35,776 nt of DNA from an uncultured Nitrosomonadales bacterium (lineage in GTDB: Bacteria > Pseudomonadota > Gammaproteobacteria > Burkholderiales > Gallionellaceae), in assembly GCA_903915035.1 (NCBI GenBank), contig CAIWRI010000154.1, forward strand, positions 1 to 35,776. The letters are read 5' to 3'. This document shows positions 9,022 to 19,621 of the stretch, piece after piece. The notes below the pieces were generated by a model that worked only from the letters and a program-made list of their open reading frames with translations, did not search any database and had not been told where the DNA came from. The position numbers were made by a program, and so were the translations under genes. Each line of letters starts with the position of its first letter. The first letter of the stretch is position 1.

Positions 9022-9061
9022 TGTTGCAGTTGATTGACAATTGACCTGCATATAAACGGCC

Positions 9062-9172
9062 ATGATAAAATTCCAATGGGATACAGCGAAAGCGGCTTCA
9101 AACAAGAAAAAACATGGTGTCTCGTTTGAAGAAGCACAATCAGTTTTGGCTCTTGATATGTTTTGGAGTTAA
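9062..9172 (+). pseudogene. BrnT-like toxin fragment (DUF497)
   Basis: A 36-codon frame starts MIKFQWDTAKAASNKKKHGV and continues SFEEAQSVLALDMF. This is the conserved N-terminal third of BrnT RNase toxins (the WD-x-KAxxNxxKHGVSFEEA signature). It then runs into a stop at 9170, whereas intact BrnT has about 90 residues. No BrnA antitoxin is visible. I read it as a decayed type II toxin gene. Confidence 0.75.
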
Positions 9173-9381
9173 GTCCCTCCGCTTACGCCAATCAAATACG
9201 TATTGAGCTTGAGTATCTGCTGGATCCTGTTCCAATGACAAAAGAAGACGGTAACGGGAAGTCATCGGACTTAAAGCTTTACGATCGCATTAATATTTTT
9301 ACCAAAAATGAACTTGTAAGTGGGAAGCCGTTGATGGCGTTAATAGCGGCGGACGAAGTGATGCTGGAATATCGCCAGTGA
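9163..9381 (+). CDS. Hypothetical small ORF
   Basis: A 72-residue frame can start only at TTG 9163, or at ATG 9235 for 48 residues. It contains IRIELEYLLDPVPMTKEDGN and GKPLMALIAADEVMLEYRQ. I recognise no family. It lies between two toxin fragments and overlaps the end of the BrnT remnant, so it may be another TA-related leftover. Its start region has no convincing ribosome binding site. It could be non-coding. Confidence 0.25.
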   Translation: MELSPSAYANQIRIELEYLLDPVPMTKEDGNGKSSDLKLYDRINIFTKNELVSGKPLMALIAADEVMLEYRQ

Positions 9382-9452
9382 TGCATTTGTATTTTTCAAC
9401 GGCAGCGTAACAGGAGCCGGGTGATGCAGTCGAGCATCCGGGGTTGCAATAA

Positions 9453-9692
9453 CTTGGTTTGGGATATCATTTTACCGTTGATGTAGATGAAGTCTTGGCA
9501 CGAATTCGTAATCAGCCGCTGGCATGGTATCCTCTTGGAACGAATTTGCGGTGTTGCCACCTTAAGCATTTCCATTATGGTGTTATTTATCGCATACGCG
9601 GCAAACAGGCTGGAATCCTGGCTATCACCCACGACGGTCGCAGCCTTGGATATTGGCGCAATAGAAAAATCAGAAGGAGTACAAAGACATGA
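9453..9692 (+). pseudogene. RelE/ParE-family toxin, N-terminus lost
   Basis: The frame opens directly after a stop at 9450-9452 with LGLGYHFTVDVDEVLARI and continues to FHYGVIYRIRGKQ, ILAITHDGRSLGYWRNR. This matches the C-terminal two thirds of ParE toxins (GLG-x-F-x-DEV-x-LARI, then RFPYGVxYRI and HxxRxPGYW). About 25 N-terminal residues are missing and there is no ATG; only an internal TTG is available. The stop overlaps the ATG of the carbonic anhydrase gene as ATGA. No ParD antitoxin is seen. Confidence 0.7.
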
Positions 9693-10240
9693 CAATTTCT
9701 TCCTATCTGGATAACAGGCCTGTGTTGGGTGACCGGGTCTATTTGCATCCTTCCTGCCAGGTGATCGGCGATGTGAAAATCGGCGACGACAGTTCGGTCT
9801 GGTGTAATACCGTGTTGCGCGGCGATGTGAATCATATCGTAATCGGACGCGGCAGCAACGTGCAGGATCTGAGTATGGGGCATGTGTCGCACAAGACGAC
9901 CAGCAAACCGGAGGGCTCGCCCTTGATTATCGGCGATTATGTGACTATCGGTCATTCGGTGATATTGCATGGTTGCATGATAGGCGACGAATGTTTTATC
10001 GGCATGGGTTCCATTATCATGGATGATGTGATAATCCCCGAGCGGGTGATGATAGGCGCGGGCAGTCTGGTCTCCCCGGGTAAAGTGCTGAAGAGTGGCA
10101 TGTTGTATGTGGGGCGTCCTGCAAAAGCCGTGCGTGCACTGACAGAAGAAGAGCTCATCCACCTGCGTTATTCCGCCGGGCATTACATGCGCGTAAAGGA
10201 TAATCACCTGGCTACGCCTGAACAATTGAAAGTAACTTGA
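9689..10240 (+). CDS. Gamma-class carbonic anhydrase family protein (YrdA-like)
   Basis: The 183-residue protein is a left-handed beta-helix of hexapeptide repeats (for example IGDVKIGDDSSVWCNTVLRG, IIGDYVTIGHSVILHGC, MIGDECFIGMGSIIMDD) with a C-terminal helix. Candidate zinc ligands are His in MGHVSH and the two His of IGHSVILHG. Such proteins are trimers. YrdA-type members often show little carbonic anhydrase activity, so the catalytic role is not certain. AGAAGGAG precedes the ATG. It is followed after 1 nt by DUF2288, suggesting an operon. Confidence 0.92.
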   Translation: MTISSYLDNRPVLGDRVYLHPSCQVIGDVKIGDDSSVWCNTVLRGDVNHIVIGRGSNVQDLSMGHVSHKTTSKPEGSPLIIGDYVTIGHSVILHGCMIGDECFIGMGSIIMDDVIIPERVMIGAGSLVSPGKVLKSGMLYVGRPAKAVRALTEEELIHLRYSAGHYMRVKDNHLATPEQLKVT

Positions 10241-10241
10241 A

Positions 10242-10715
10242 ATGACAAATCCAAACGAGCATAGTGCAGAAGCGCCTTCATCTTACCCGGGTAATTCTGT
10301 GGGGGATATCACGCCGGCAGGCGATAATTTAGCAGTGAGCCATGTCCGTCCCCCTCTTTACAATCCTCTTCCGGAGGGCGAAGAGGCCGATAAATCGTTA
10401 CGCGAGTCTCAGGCTAACGAAATTCTGCGCGCGAAGCTGAACCTGGAAACGGCGCAAATGGCTTGGAGCGAGATGCAGCGTTATTTTGCCAGCGGTGCTG
10501 CAATTTATATTTCGCCATCCCTCGATCTGGTCGAGGCGGCATTGCAGATGTCCGAGGATAACACCACATTAATCGGCGAATGGATGGCTGCGGGTCAGTT
10601 TGGCAAGGTAACGGATGAGCAAGCGCGTATCTGGTTAGAGGCAGATGAGACACTTTGGGTGGTGGTCATCAGTCCCTGGGTGCTGGTGCAACCGGTTACA
10701 AGTCAACGGCAATGA
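10242..10715 (+). CDS. DUF2288 domain protein with a repeat-derived N-terminal segment
   Basis: Residues about 60-152 form the DUF2288 domain (EILRAKLNLETAQMAWSEMQ, YISPSLDLVEAALQM, WLEADETLWVVVISPWVLVQ). Its function is unknown. The first 60 residues are low complexity. They contain PLYNPLPEGEE, encoded by a hairpin-forming GGAG repeat of the kind common between proteobacterial genes, here translated in frame. The gene starts 1 nt after the carbonic anhydrase stop and overlaps the EamA start by ATGA, so the three genes form one unit. Confidence 0.8.
   Translation: MTNPNEHSAEAPSSYPGNSVGDITPAGDNLAVSHVRPPLYNPLPEGEEADKSLRESQANEILRAKLNLETAQMAWSEMQRYFASGAAIYISPSLDLVEAALQMSEDNTTLIGEWMAAGQFGKVTDEQARIWLEADETLWVVVISPWVLVQPVTSQRQ
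10365..10386. repeat. Intragenic hairpin repeat inside DUF2288 gene
   Basis: A 7-bp inverted repeat CCTCTTC/GAAGAGG surrounds CGGAGGGC. It resembles dispersed CCTCTCCCGGAGGG-type palindromes that usually lie between genes in proteobacteria. Here it encodes NPLPEGEE in the variable N-terminal part. The resemblance is from memory and was not searched. Confidence 0.5.
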
Positions 10716-11146
10716 TCTCGGCACACGGATGGTTTTACTGGGCTTTACTATCGGCAATCTTTGCAGCGATGACGGCCATTTTCGCCAAAATCGGGCTGCA
10801 AGGCATCAATTCGGATTTTGCGACGCTGATCCGCACCTTTGTGATAGTGCTGGTACTGTCATGCTTTGTTTATTACACGGGAAAATGGAGCAACCCGTTT
10901 GCACTCGGTCAAAAAACATGGTTTTTTTTGAGTTTGTCGGCGCTTGCGACCGGCGCATCCTGGGTATGTTACTTTCGCGCACTGCAAATTGGTGAGGCCT
11001 CAAAAGTTGCCCCTGTCGACAAGTTCAGTGTGGTGCTGGTCGCCATTTTTGCCGTTATATTTTTGGGCGAACGCCCGCAGCTCAGAGAGTGGCTGGGGAT
11101 TTTATTAGTGACAGCCGGTGTGCTGGTACTGAGCCTGGGAAAATAG
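10712..11146 (+). CDS. Single-domain EamA/DMT-family transporter
   Basis: The ATG at 10712 overlaps the DUF2288 stop (ATGA) and is preferred to the upstream frame. The 144 residues form about five hydrophobic segments (WFYWALLSAIFAAMTAIFAK, TLIRTFVIVLVLSCFVYY, FFLSLSALATGASWVCYFRA, VVLVAIFAVIFLG, LGILLVTAGVLVLSL). This is one EamA repeat, half the size of classical ten-helix members. Such short members probably act as dimers in the inner membrane. The substrate is unknown. It ends immediately against the convergent pap gene with no gap. Confidence 0.85.
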   Translation: MISAHGWFYWALLSAIFAAMTAIFAKIGLQGINSDFATLIRTFVIVLVLSCFVYYTGKWSNPFALGQKTWFFLSLSALATGASWVCYFRALQIGEASKVAPVDKFSVVLVAIFAVIFLGERPQLREWLGILLVTAGVLVLSLGK

Positions 11147-12637
11147 CTATACTTTTTTGTGCAACATGTTCTCAATTTGCTCGCACAGCGTTTTGAGAAT
11201 TTTGATGCTGGCAAAGTATTTGTCGTTGGCTTCAACCAGCGTCCACGGTGCTATTGCGGTGCTGGTTCTGTCCATCATATCGCACACTGCAGCTTCGTAC
11301 TCATCCCACTTTTCGCGGTTGCGCCAGTCCTCCGCTGTGATTTTGAAGTGTTTGAAGGCAACCGCCTCACGCTCTTTAAATCGTTTGAGCTGTTCTTCAC
11401 GGCTGATAGTCAGCCAGAATTTAACCAGAACTATGCTGTGGCGAACTAACTGCGACTCGAAATCGTTGATTTCGCCATAGGCACGCATCCAGTTGGCTTC
11501 AGAACAAAGTTTTTCAACGCGTTCCACCAGTACACGACCATACCAGGAACGGTCAAAGATGGTAAACCGCCCGCGTCTGGGAATATGCCGCCAAAAACGC
11601 CACAGATACGGCTGTGCGCGTTCTTCCTCGGTCGGTGCGGCAATCGGGATGACGTTATAATAGCGCGCGTCCAGTGCACCTGTAATACGGCGAATAGCGC
11701 CCCCCTTACCCGCAGCGTCATTGCCCTCGAACATGGCAATAACGGTGATCTTCTTGAACGACGGACTGCGCGTTAACAGCGCAAGTGTGCCCTGGTATTT
11801 TTCCAGCTCGTCCTGATACGCTTTCTTGCTGATTTTCTGATCAAGATCAAGCGACTTTAAAATATTCAACTTATCGATAGAAGGCAGCGGGGGGGGCGCT
11901 GAGATTTCCTCTCTTCTTGTGGCAGCTTCATCCAGCCGTTTTCGTATGGCTTCCAGCATGACTTTGCCCACAGTGAGACTGCGGTAATAAGAATCAAAAC
12001 CCTCTACTATGGTCCACGGGGCTTCAGCCGTACTGGTGTGACGGATGACGCTCTCCCCGACAACATGAAATTTGTCATATTTCTTGTAATGCTGCCAATC
12101 GCGTTTTGTCACACGCCAGCGTGTTTTTGGATCATTTTCAAGCAGCTTCAATCGCTTGCGTTGTTTGTCCCGTGATAAATGCATCCAGAACTTGAGGATC
12201 AACGCGCCTTCGTCAACCAGCATGGTTTCCATGCGTCTTGCGCGTTCTAGGCCTTGATCAAGTTCGGCCGTCTTTATCTCGCCCTGCACACGCTTGATGA
12301 TAGGCCAGGTATACCAGGAGCCTAAAAAAATACCGGTTCTGCCCTTAGGTGGCAGTTCACGCCAGAAACGCCACATCATCGGGCGATCCAGTTCTTCGTC
12401 GGATGGTTTTCCCATGCCATGCGTCTGCAAATAGCGGGGATCCATCCATTCGTTGAGCAGGTTGACTGTCTCGCCTCGTCCCGCGCCATCAACGCCACCG
12501 ATCAGGATGATGAGCGGAAATTGTGCCAGGTTCGCCATGTCCAACTGGGCATCGAGCAACGCCGCACGCAGCGCCGTCACTTCCTTGTCGTAGATGTCTT
12601 TATCTATCTTGTGACCAAGTTCGGCAGATTCAAACAT
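11147..12637 (-). CDS. pap: Polyphosphate:AMP phosphotransferase (two-domain PPK2)
   Basis: The 496-residue protein has two fused PPK2 domains (residues about 10-240 and 265-490). It uses polyphosphate to phosphorylate AMP to ADP. The C-terminal domain is catalytic: Walker A GNDAAGKGG, lid RFWRHIPRRGRF, Walker B TIFDRSWYGRVLVERVE. The N-terminal domain keeps the fold but has GGVDGAGRGET (no Walker Lys) and FLGSWYTWP in place of FDRSWY, so it is expected to be structural, as in class II PPK2 enzymes. It lies 31 nt downstream of sixA, in the polyphosphate gene block. Confidence 0.92.
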   Translation of the reverse strand: MFESAELGHKIDKDIYDKEVTALRAALLDAQLDMANLAQFPLIILIGGVDGAGRGETVNLLNEWMDPRYLQTHGMGKPSDEELDRPMMWRFWRELPPKGRTGIFLGSWYTWPIIKRVQGEIKTAELDQGLERARRMETMLVDEGALILKFWMHLSRDKQRKRLKLLENDPKTRWRVTKRDWQHYKKYDKFHVVGESVIRHTSTAEAPWTIVEGFDSYYRSLTVGKVMLEAIRKRLDEAATRREEISAPPPLPSIDKLNILKSLDLDQKISKKAYQDELEKYQGTLALLTRSPSFKKITVIAMFEGNDAAGKGGAIRRITGALDARYYNVIPIAAPTEEERAQPYLWRFWRHIPRRGRFTIFDRSWYGRVLVERVEKLCSEANWMRAYGEINDFESQLVRHSIVLVKFWLTISREEQLKRFKEREAVAFKHFKITAEDWRNREKWDEYEAAVCDMMDRTSTAIAPWTLVEANDKYFASIKILKTLCEQIENMLHKKV

Positions 12638-12668
12638 AACCTTTTCCCACCGGTTTGCAGTGCGACTC

Positions 12669-13118
12669 CTACAGAAAGTCTGGTGTGACGACCAGGCGCA
12701 AGGTCATTTCAGGTACGCCTTCGTGACGGCTTAGCCACCATAGGCCGCATTTTTTGATACGTAATGAATCATCTCCGCAGCCTAGCAGTTGTGCTGCAAC
12801 AGCGCCTAAAGTCGGTTGATGTCCGACCACCAGCACACTTCCGCCGGCATTTGGCCAATGTACGGCCTGCAGTACAGCATGAACGGATGCGCCCGGTGCG
12901 ATAGCGGGAGCTGTGATGAAATTCTTGCTAAGCGCCGCTGCGGTTTGTTGCGTTCGAATTGCCGGACTAACCAGAATACGGGTATCTGAGGGTAAGTGCT
13001 TGTGAAGAAAGTTCGCCATACTGCGCGCTTGTGCGTGACCTTTTACAGTCAATTTGCGCGACATGTCGTTCAGGCTGTCTTCAGCTTCCGCATGACGCCA
13101 CAATATTATATTCATCAT
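12669..13118 (-). CDS. sixA: Phosphohistidine phosphatase SixA
   Basis: The 149-residue histidine phosphatase has the catalytic RHAEAED motif at the N-terminus (NIILWRHAEAEDS) and the second conserved His in VLVVGHQPTLG. SixA proteins remove phosphate from phosphohistidine proteins. Two adjacent ATG codons are available. AGGAG is better spaced for the second (13115). It follows ppk on the same strand after a 196-nt gap with no other gene, and that gap may hold its own promoter. Confidence 0.88.
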   Translation of the reverse strand: MMNIILWRHAEAEDSLNDMSRKLTVKGHAQARSMANFLHKHLPSDTRILVSPAIRTQQTAAALSKNFITAPAIAPGASVHAVLQAVHWPNAGGSVLVVGHQPTLGAVAAQLLGCGDDSLRIKKCGLWWLSRHEGVPEMTLRLVVTPDFL

Positions 13119-13314
13119 TCTCTCCTGCCGTTATCGGATCGTAATAATTCAGGCCTAGTATAAGTCGTATATACCGTTTGCAGAACAATATTTGTCAGAA
13201 AATTCTGCATGAGACGTGCTGAATCCGCAAACTTGTTCTTTACTGGCTGTCAGGCGGGCAGCAGCGCAATGGATGATGCAGTACTGGCAGTGGACGTCAT
13301 CAAATTAACCGGGT

Positions 13315-15396
13315 TCAGGTTGCGTGCGGAGTTCCGGCGAGCTGTTCAAGCAGCTCGACCTGCGCACATTTTTTTGCCGCAAGACGGGATTGTTTGTGAC
13401 GATACTGGCCATCGCTATCCATTTCCCAGGCCTGGGTATTGTCCTGCAGGTACGCTTTCAGTCCTTCATCAATCACGCGTTTCTTTAGTTTTTTGTCGAG
13501 AATGGGAAAGCAGACTTCGATGCGTCTGAAAAAATTACGATCCATCCAGTCGGCAGAAGACAGATAAATATCATGTTGCAAATCATTGCGGAAATAGAAG
13601 ATGCGCGTGTGTTCAAGGAAGCGACCGATGATGGAACGTACCCTGATATTTTCTGACAGACCGGGAACGCCGGGGCGTAAGGCGCAGACGCCGCGCACGA
13701 TCAGATCAACTTTTACACCGGCTTGCGAGGCTTCATAAAGGGCTGCGATAGTGCCAGGCTCCAGCAGCGCATTCATTTTGGCAATGATGTGGCCGCGCTT
13801 GCCTTCCTGGCTCAATCTGATTTCGTTTTTGATCGCAAGTAGTACTTTGGTATGCAGCGTGAACGGTGATTGCCACAAGTGGTTAAGTTCGCGAACACGT
13901 CCCAGGCTGGTCAGTTGACTGAATACCTCATTGGCATCCGCACAGATTTCCTCGTTACTGGTAAACAGGCCGAAATCGGTATAAAGTCTGGCCGTGCGCG
14001 GATGATAGTTGCCGGTCCCCAGATGTACGTAGCGTTTCAATTTTCCGTCTTCGCGGCGCACTACCATCAGCATTTTTGCATGGGTTTTGTGACCTACCAC
14101 GCCATAAACCACATGTGCACCAACTTCTTCCAGACGATTTGCCCAGTTAATATTGGCTTCTTCATCGAATCTGGCCAGCAATTCCACGACCACGGTAACT
14201 TCTTTTCCCCCCTGGGCTGCGGAGATCAACGCTTCCATCAGCGCAGAGTCCGCGCCGGTGCGATAGACAGTCTGTTTGATAGCCACTACATCAGGATCGC
14301 TGGAGGCTTGTTGAATGAAGTTGATGACCGGCTTAAAGGACTGGTAAGGATGATGCAGTAAAATGTCGCTTTTGCGGATCACTTTGAACATGTCCGCGCC
14401 CTTTTTCTGCAATACGCCGGGCACACCGGGGGTGTACACCGGAAATTTGAGTTCGGCACGATCGACTTGTCCCGGAATTTCCATCAGTCGAACCAGATTG
14501 ACTGGGCCTTGCACGCGATATAAATCATCCTGCGTCAACTTGAACTCTTTGAGTAGCAAGGCTTCGATCTGGGGCGAGCAATTGTCGGCAATTTCCAGGC
14601 GTACAGCATCGCCGAAGTGACGCTGAGGTAATTCGCCCTGCAGGCTCAGACGCAAATTTTTAACTTCTTCTTCATCGACAAACAGATTGCTGTTTCGGGT
14701 GACGCGAAACTGGAAGCAGCCCAGTACTTCCATGCCGCTGAAGAGTTCATCGACATGTGCATGCAAAATCGAAGAAAGGAAAACAAAACCGTATTCGCAG
14801 TCGCTCAGTTCAGGCGGCATTAAAATGGTGCGCGGCAAAACGCGGGGTGCCTGAACGATCGCGCGAGTTGAGTTACGTCCGAAGGCATCACGTCCTTGCA
14901 ACTCAACAGCAAAATTCAAACTCTTGTTGAGTACCCGTGGAAAGGGATGTGCAGGATCCAGACCGATCGGCGTTAATACCGGCATGACTTCACGAAGAAA
15001 GAAATCCTTGACCCAGGCTTTTTGAGCATCATTCCAGTGAGTACGTCGAAGAAATTTGATGCCATGCTGCGCCAGTGCAGGTGTAATTTCGGTATTAAAC
15101 AACTGATACTGGTGGTCTATCAGTTGATGTGTCCTTTCGCGGACCAGTTTGAGTGTCTGATGGGCGGTCATGCCATCCGCCCCGGTTGATATGCTGCCAA
15201 CCTTGATTTGTTCCATTAAGCCCGCCACGCGGATCTCAAAAAACTCATCCAGATTACTGCTGCCGATGCACAGATACTTCAAACGCTCCAGCAAGGGGAT
15301 GGTGTCATCTTCTGCTTGCGCAACCACGCGTCGGTTGAACTCAAGTTGACCGAGTTCACGATTGAGAAATTGCTGCGGAGCGAATGAATTGGGCAA
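13315..15396 (-). CDS. ppk: Polyphosphate kinase 1
   Basis: The 693-residue protein has the full PPK1 layout: N domain (FLNRELGQLEFNRRVVAQAE), H domain, and two phospholipase-D-like C domains. The autophosphorylated His region is HAKMLMVVRRE followed by YVHLGTGNYH. The second histidine motif is near RFLEHTRIFYFRN. It makes polyphosphate from ATP reversibly at the inner membrane. It starts 11 nt after the yggX stop. With sixA and pap downstream, the block can build polyphosphate and spend it on AMP. Confidence 0.96.
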   Translation of the reverse strand: MPNSFAPQQFLNRELGQLEFNRRVVAQAEDDTIPLLERLKYLCIGSSNLDEFFEIRVAGLMEQIKVGSISTGADGMTAHQTLKLVRERTHQLIDHQYQLFNTEITPALAQHGIKFLRRTHWNDAQKAWVKDFFLREVMPVLTPIGLDPAHPFPRVLNKSLNFAVELQGRDAFGRNSTRAIVQAPRVLPRTILMPPELSDCEYGFVFLSSILHAHVDELFSGMEVLGCFQFRVTRNSNLFVDEEEVKNLRLSLQGELPQRHFGDAVRLEIADNCSPQIEALLLKEFKLTQDDLYRVQGPVNLVRLMEIPGQVDRAELKFPVYTPGVPGVLQKKGADMFKVIRKSDILLHHPYQSFKPVINFIQQASSDPDVVAIKQTVYRTGADSALMEALISAAQGGKEVTVVVELLARFDEEANINWANRLEEVGAHVVYGVVGHKTHAKMLMVVRREDGKLKRYVHLGTGNYHPRTARLYTDFGLFTSNEEICADANEVFSQLTSLGRVRELNHLWQSPFTLHTKVLLAIKNEIRLSQEGKRGHIIAKMNALLEPGTIAALYEASQAGVKVDLIVRGVCALRPGVPGLSENIRVRSIIGRFLEHTRIFYFRNDLQHDIYLSSADWMDRNFFRRIEVCFPILDKKLKKRVIDEGLKAYLQDNTQAWEMDSDGQYRHKQSRLAAKKCAQVELLEQLAGTPHAT

Positions 15397-15407
15397 GTTA
15401 GTAAACC

Positions 15408-15680
15408 TTATTTATTTGGTGGGACATATCCGTCTGGCATTTGTGTCCCCGAGCTGAAGAAGTAACTCTCCATTTGGGTTACCAAAAATTTACGGGCAGC
15501 CAGATCGGCGAGATTCAGCCGATTTTCGTTTACCAGCATGGTCTGGAATTTGATCCATCCGGCCCAGGCTTCCTTGGAAACATTGTCAAAGATTTTCTGA
15601 CCAAGCGGACCGGGGTAGGGCAGCCTGTCCAGTGCTTCGGCTTCGCGACCCAGTTTTACGCATTGAACCATTCTTGCCAT
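15408..15680 (-). CDS. yggX: Probable Fe(2+)-trafficking / oxidative damage protection protein
   Basis: The ATG at 15680 ([20 protein letters not shown]) is chosen because the family starts there. A longer frame adds 15 untypical residues. It has 90 residues, as usual, with the single conserved Cys in VQCVKLG and the motif [20 protein letters not shown]. YggX protects iron-sulfur enzymes from superoxide. The stop lies 11 nt before ppk, so the pair is probably co-transcribed. Confidence 0.95.
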   Translation of the reverse strand: MARMVQCVKLGREAEALDRLPYPGPLGQKIFDNVSKEAWAGWIKFQTMLVNENRLNLADLAARKFLVTQMESYFFSSGTQMPDGYVPPNK

Positions 15681-15767
15681 GTTGTATAACTCCAATATAG
15701 TGATTATGTGACGCAATTGTGACAATTTAATGACAGCAGGATTTTTTGTAATGGCTGCCAGGCAAAT

Positions 15768-16625
15768 TTAGACACCGTTCTGGTGCAGCAGGAACACCGT
15801 CGCCGATGCAGCAAGGCAATATATGCCGAACAAAGACCATCGCCCTTTTTCCAGCCAGCTTGAAAGCCATTTAAGTGCCATTAATCCAGCCAGAAAGCTG
15901 AACACCATACCCAGCAGGCTAGGCATAAACATCTGCGTCAGGCTCGCCATGGAGGTGGATTGTTGGTCATGCAGCAGTCGCATGACTTCGCGGATAATCA
16001 CGGGCGGGGTCAGAACGACAGCCAGGGCGAAACTGAATTCTTCAATTTTTTGCCTTGGGATGCCTCTTATTAAACCGGCGGAGATCGTCGCTCCTGATCG
16101 CGAAAATCCGCGAAATGGCAGACAAATCCCCTGAACTGCGCCGATATAACAGGATTCCTTTATGTTTAGATTACGTTCATTTTTAACCGTTGCGCGATCC
16201 TTGATTCCGGCGTACATAATTAATACGCCAACAGTGGCCAGCGCTGCCGAGATCAGATTCATATTGCCAAAAAGTTGTTCAATTTGGGCATGAGGAATAT
16301 CCTTCATGAAGAACTTTTCAATCAGAAACTTAAGCGCCAGCCCGGTAATCCCTGTCAATATGGTCGCCGCAGCGATATATTTAATTGCATTGAGGAAAAC
16401 TTTTCTTGAAGAGAAAAAGCTCTCCTTCCAGGCTTTCCAGAAAAATAAAATAACAGCAAACATGGTGCCTGTGTGCAACATCACCAGCAACATCGTCATT
16501 TCCGGAGAGGTTGGATCAAGCCCCATCAGTTTTTCCGCCACAATTACATGAGCAGAGCTGGACACGGGTAAGAGTTCAGCCGCGCCCTGAATGATGGCAA
16601 GGATAATAATTTGTAAAATTGTCAT
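15768..16625 (-). CDS. uppP: Undecaprenyl-diphosphatase
   Basis: The 285-residue integral membrane protein has about eight hydrophobic segments. The first signature is GAAELLPVSSSAHVIVAEKL (Glu and Ser/His of the active site) and the second is RGFSRSGATISAGLIRG. UppP recycles undecaprenyl pyrophosphate to the monophosphate carrier for peptidoglycan and O-antigen assembly, and confers some bacitracin tolerance. The start ATG at 16625 lies 29 nt downstream of the DUF1289 stop, so it may belong to the thiC transcript. Confidence 0.95.
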   Translation of the reverse strand: MTILQIIILAIIQGAAELLPVSSSAHVIVAEKLMGLDPTSPEMTMLLVMLHTGTMFAVILFFWKAWKESFFSSRKVFLNAIKYIAAATILTGITGLALKFLIEKFFMKDIPHAQIEQLFGNMNLISAALATVGVLIMYAGIKDRATVKNERNLNIKESCYIGAVQGICLPFRGFSRSGATISAGLIRGIPRQKIEEFSFALAVVLTPPVIIREVMRLLHDQQSTSMASLTQMFMPSLLGMVFSFLAGLMALKWLSSWLEKGRWSLFGIYCLAASATVFLLHQNGV

Positions 16626-16654
16626 TAGATTAAATTCCGATTAAAGTTGAAAAC

Positions 16655-16842
16655 TTATCTGCTGGATTTTGCCAAAGCGATGCGCCAGTTTACCGCACGA
16701 CGTTGTTCCTCATTCATTTCTATCCATCGCGTCACTTCCTCAAAGGTGCGCAGACAGCTGCGGCACACATTATCACCCAGAACGGTGGTGCAATGTCCGA
16801 TACAAGGGCTCTCTGCGCTCACGATTGAAGCGTTCGCTGGCA

Positions 16843-16843
<1 letters not shown>
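16655..16843 (-). CDS. DUF1289 domain small protein
   Basis: The 62-residue protein has the four-cysteine pattern of DUF1289: SPCIGHCTTVLGDNVCRSCL, then RTFEEVTRWIEMNEEQRRAV. It is probably a metal-binding small protein of unknown role. Its ATG overlaps the thiC stop by one base (TGATG), so it is translationally coupled to thiC and would share the TPP riboswitch control. Confidence 0.9.
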
Positions 16844-18826
<1,983 letters not shown>

Positions 18827-18871
18827 GTAGCAACTTACTGGAAAAGTAGGATAAAAGCAACCCTGTATTCG

Positions 18872-18901
18872 TTGTGTTGAGTGTGGCAGTGTTGTTATAC
18901 T
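18872..18901 (+). promoter_or_regulatory. Candidate sigma70 promoter for the Pcm-like gene
   Basis: TTGTGT (18872-18877) and TATACT (18896-18901) are separated by 18 nt, 40 nt upstream of the start codon. Judged by eye only. Confidence 0.4.
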
Positions 18902-18941
18902 GCGAGCAATAATTACTAAACGCACCCACTTGGAGAGCAAT

Positions 18942-19586
18942 ATGCAGAATATGGAACAGGCACGCTTCAATATGATAGAGCAGCAAATCCGGCCATGTGA
19001 CGTGCTGGAAGCACGGATTCTGGATTTGCTCCATCACGTTCTCCGTGAACAGTTCGTCCCGGAAGAATTGAAGTCCATGGCCTTTATGGATATGGAAATT
19101 CCACTGGGGTTTGGCGTGGCAATGTGGCAGCCCAAACTTGAGGCGCGTGCGTTGCAGGAGTTGCATCTGGGGCGTCAAGATAAAGTGCTGGAAGTTGGTA
19201 CCGGTAGCGGCTATCTGACAGCATTACTCTCGGCGCTGGCAGGCCATGTTACTTCCGTTGAAATTGTCCCTGAATTGAATGCAATCGCGAAATTGCATTT
19301 ACTGCATCGCGAAAATGTTACGCTGGAGATCGGCGATGCGTCTCGTGGCTGGGGTGAAGGTTATGACGCCATTGTGCTGACAGGTTCCACGCCGGTGTTG
19401 CCGCAAGCGTTCCAGAATAGCCTTAACATTGGCGGACGCTTGTTTGCGATTGTGGGCGAAGCGCCGGTGATGGAAGCGAAGCTGATCACGCGGGTAGCTG
19501 CTGATGTGTATGAAATCGTCAATATCATGGAAACTTCTGTTGCATCGCTGCAGAATGCCAAGCAGCCCGACCGGTTTGTTTTTTAA
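18942..19586 (+). CDS. Protein-L-isoaspartate O-methyltransferase family protein
   Basis: The ATG at 18942 has GGAG six nt upstream. A TTG at 18930 overlaps that ribosome binding site and is rejected. The 214 residues contain the SAM-binding motif VLEVGTGSGYLTALLSALAG and the post-motif VTSVEIVPEL, as in the Pcm family. The N-terminal half (FNMIEQQIRPCDVLEARILD) is typical of the betaproteobacterial paralogue that precedes tolC. Repair of isoaspartyl residues is the family role. Whether this paralogue does that is uncertain. Confidence 0.88.
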   Translation: MQNMEQARFNMIEQQIRPCDVLEARILDLLHHVLREQFVPEELKSMAFMDMEIPLGFGVAMWQPKLEARALQELHLGRQDKVLEVGTGSGYLTALLSALAGHVTSVEIVPELNAIAKLHLLHRENVTLEIGDASRGWGEGYDAIVLTGSTPVLPQAFQNSLNIGGRLFAIVGEAPVMEAKLITRVAADVYEIVNIMETSVASLQNAKQPDRFVF

Positions 19587-19621
19587 ACACTCAACCCGGC
19601 AAGCCAACATTCGCGAATCCG

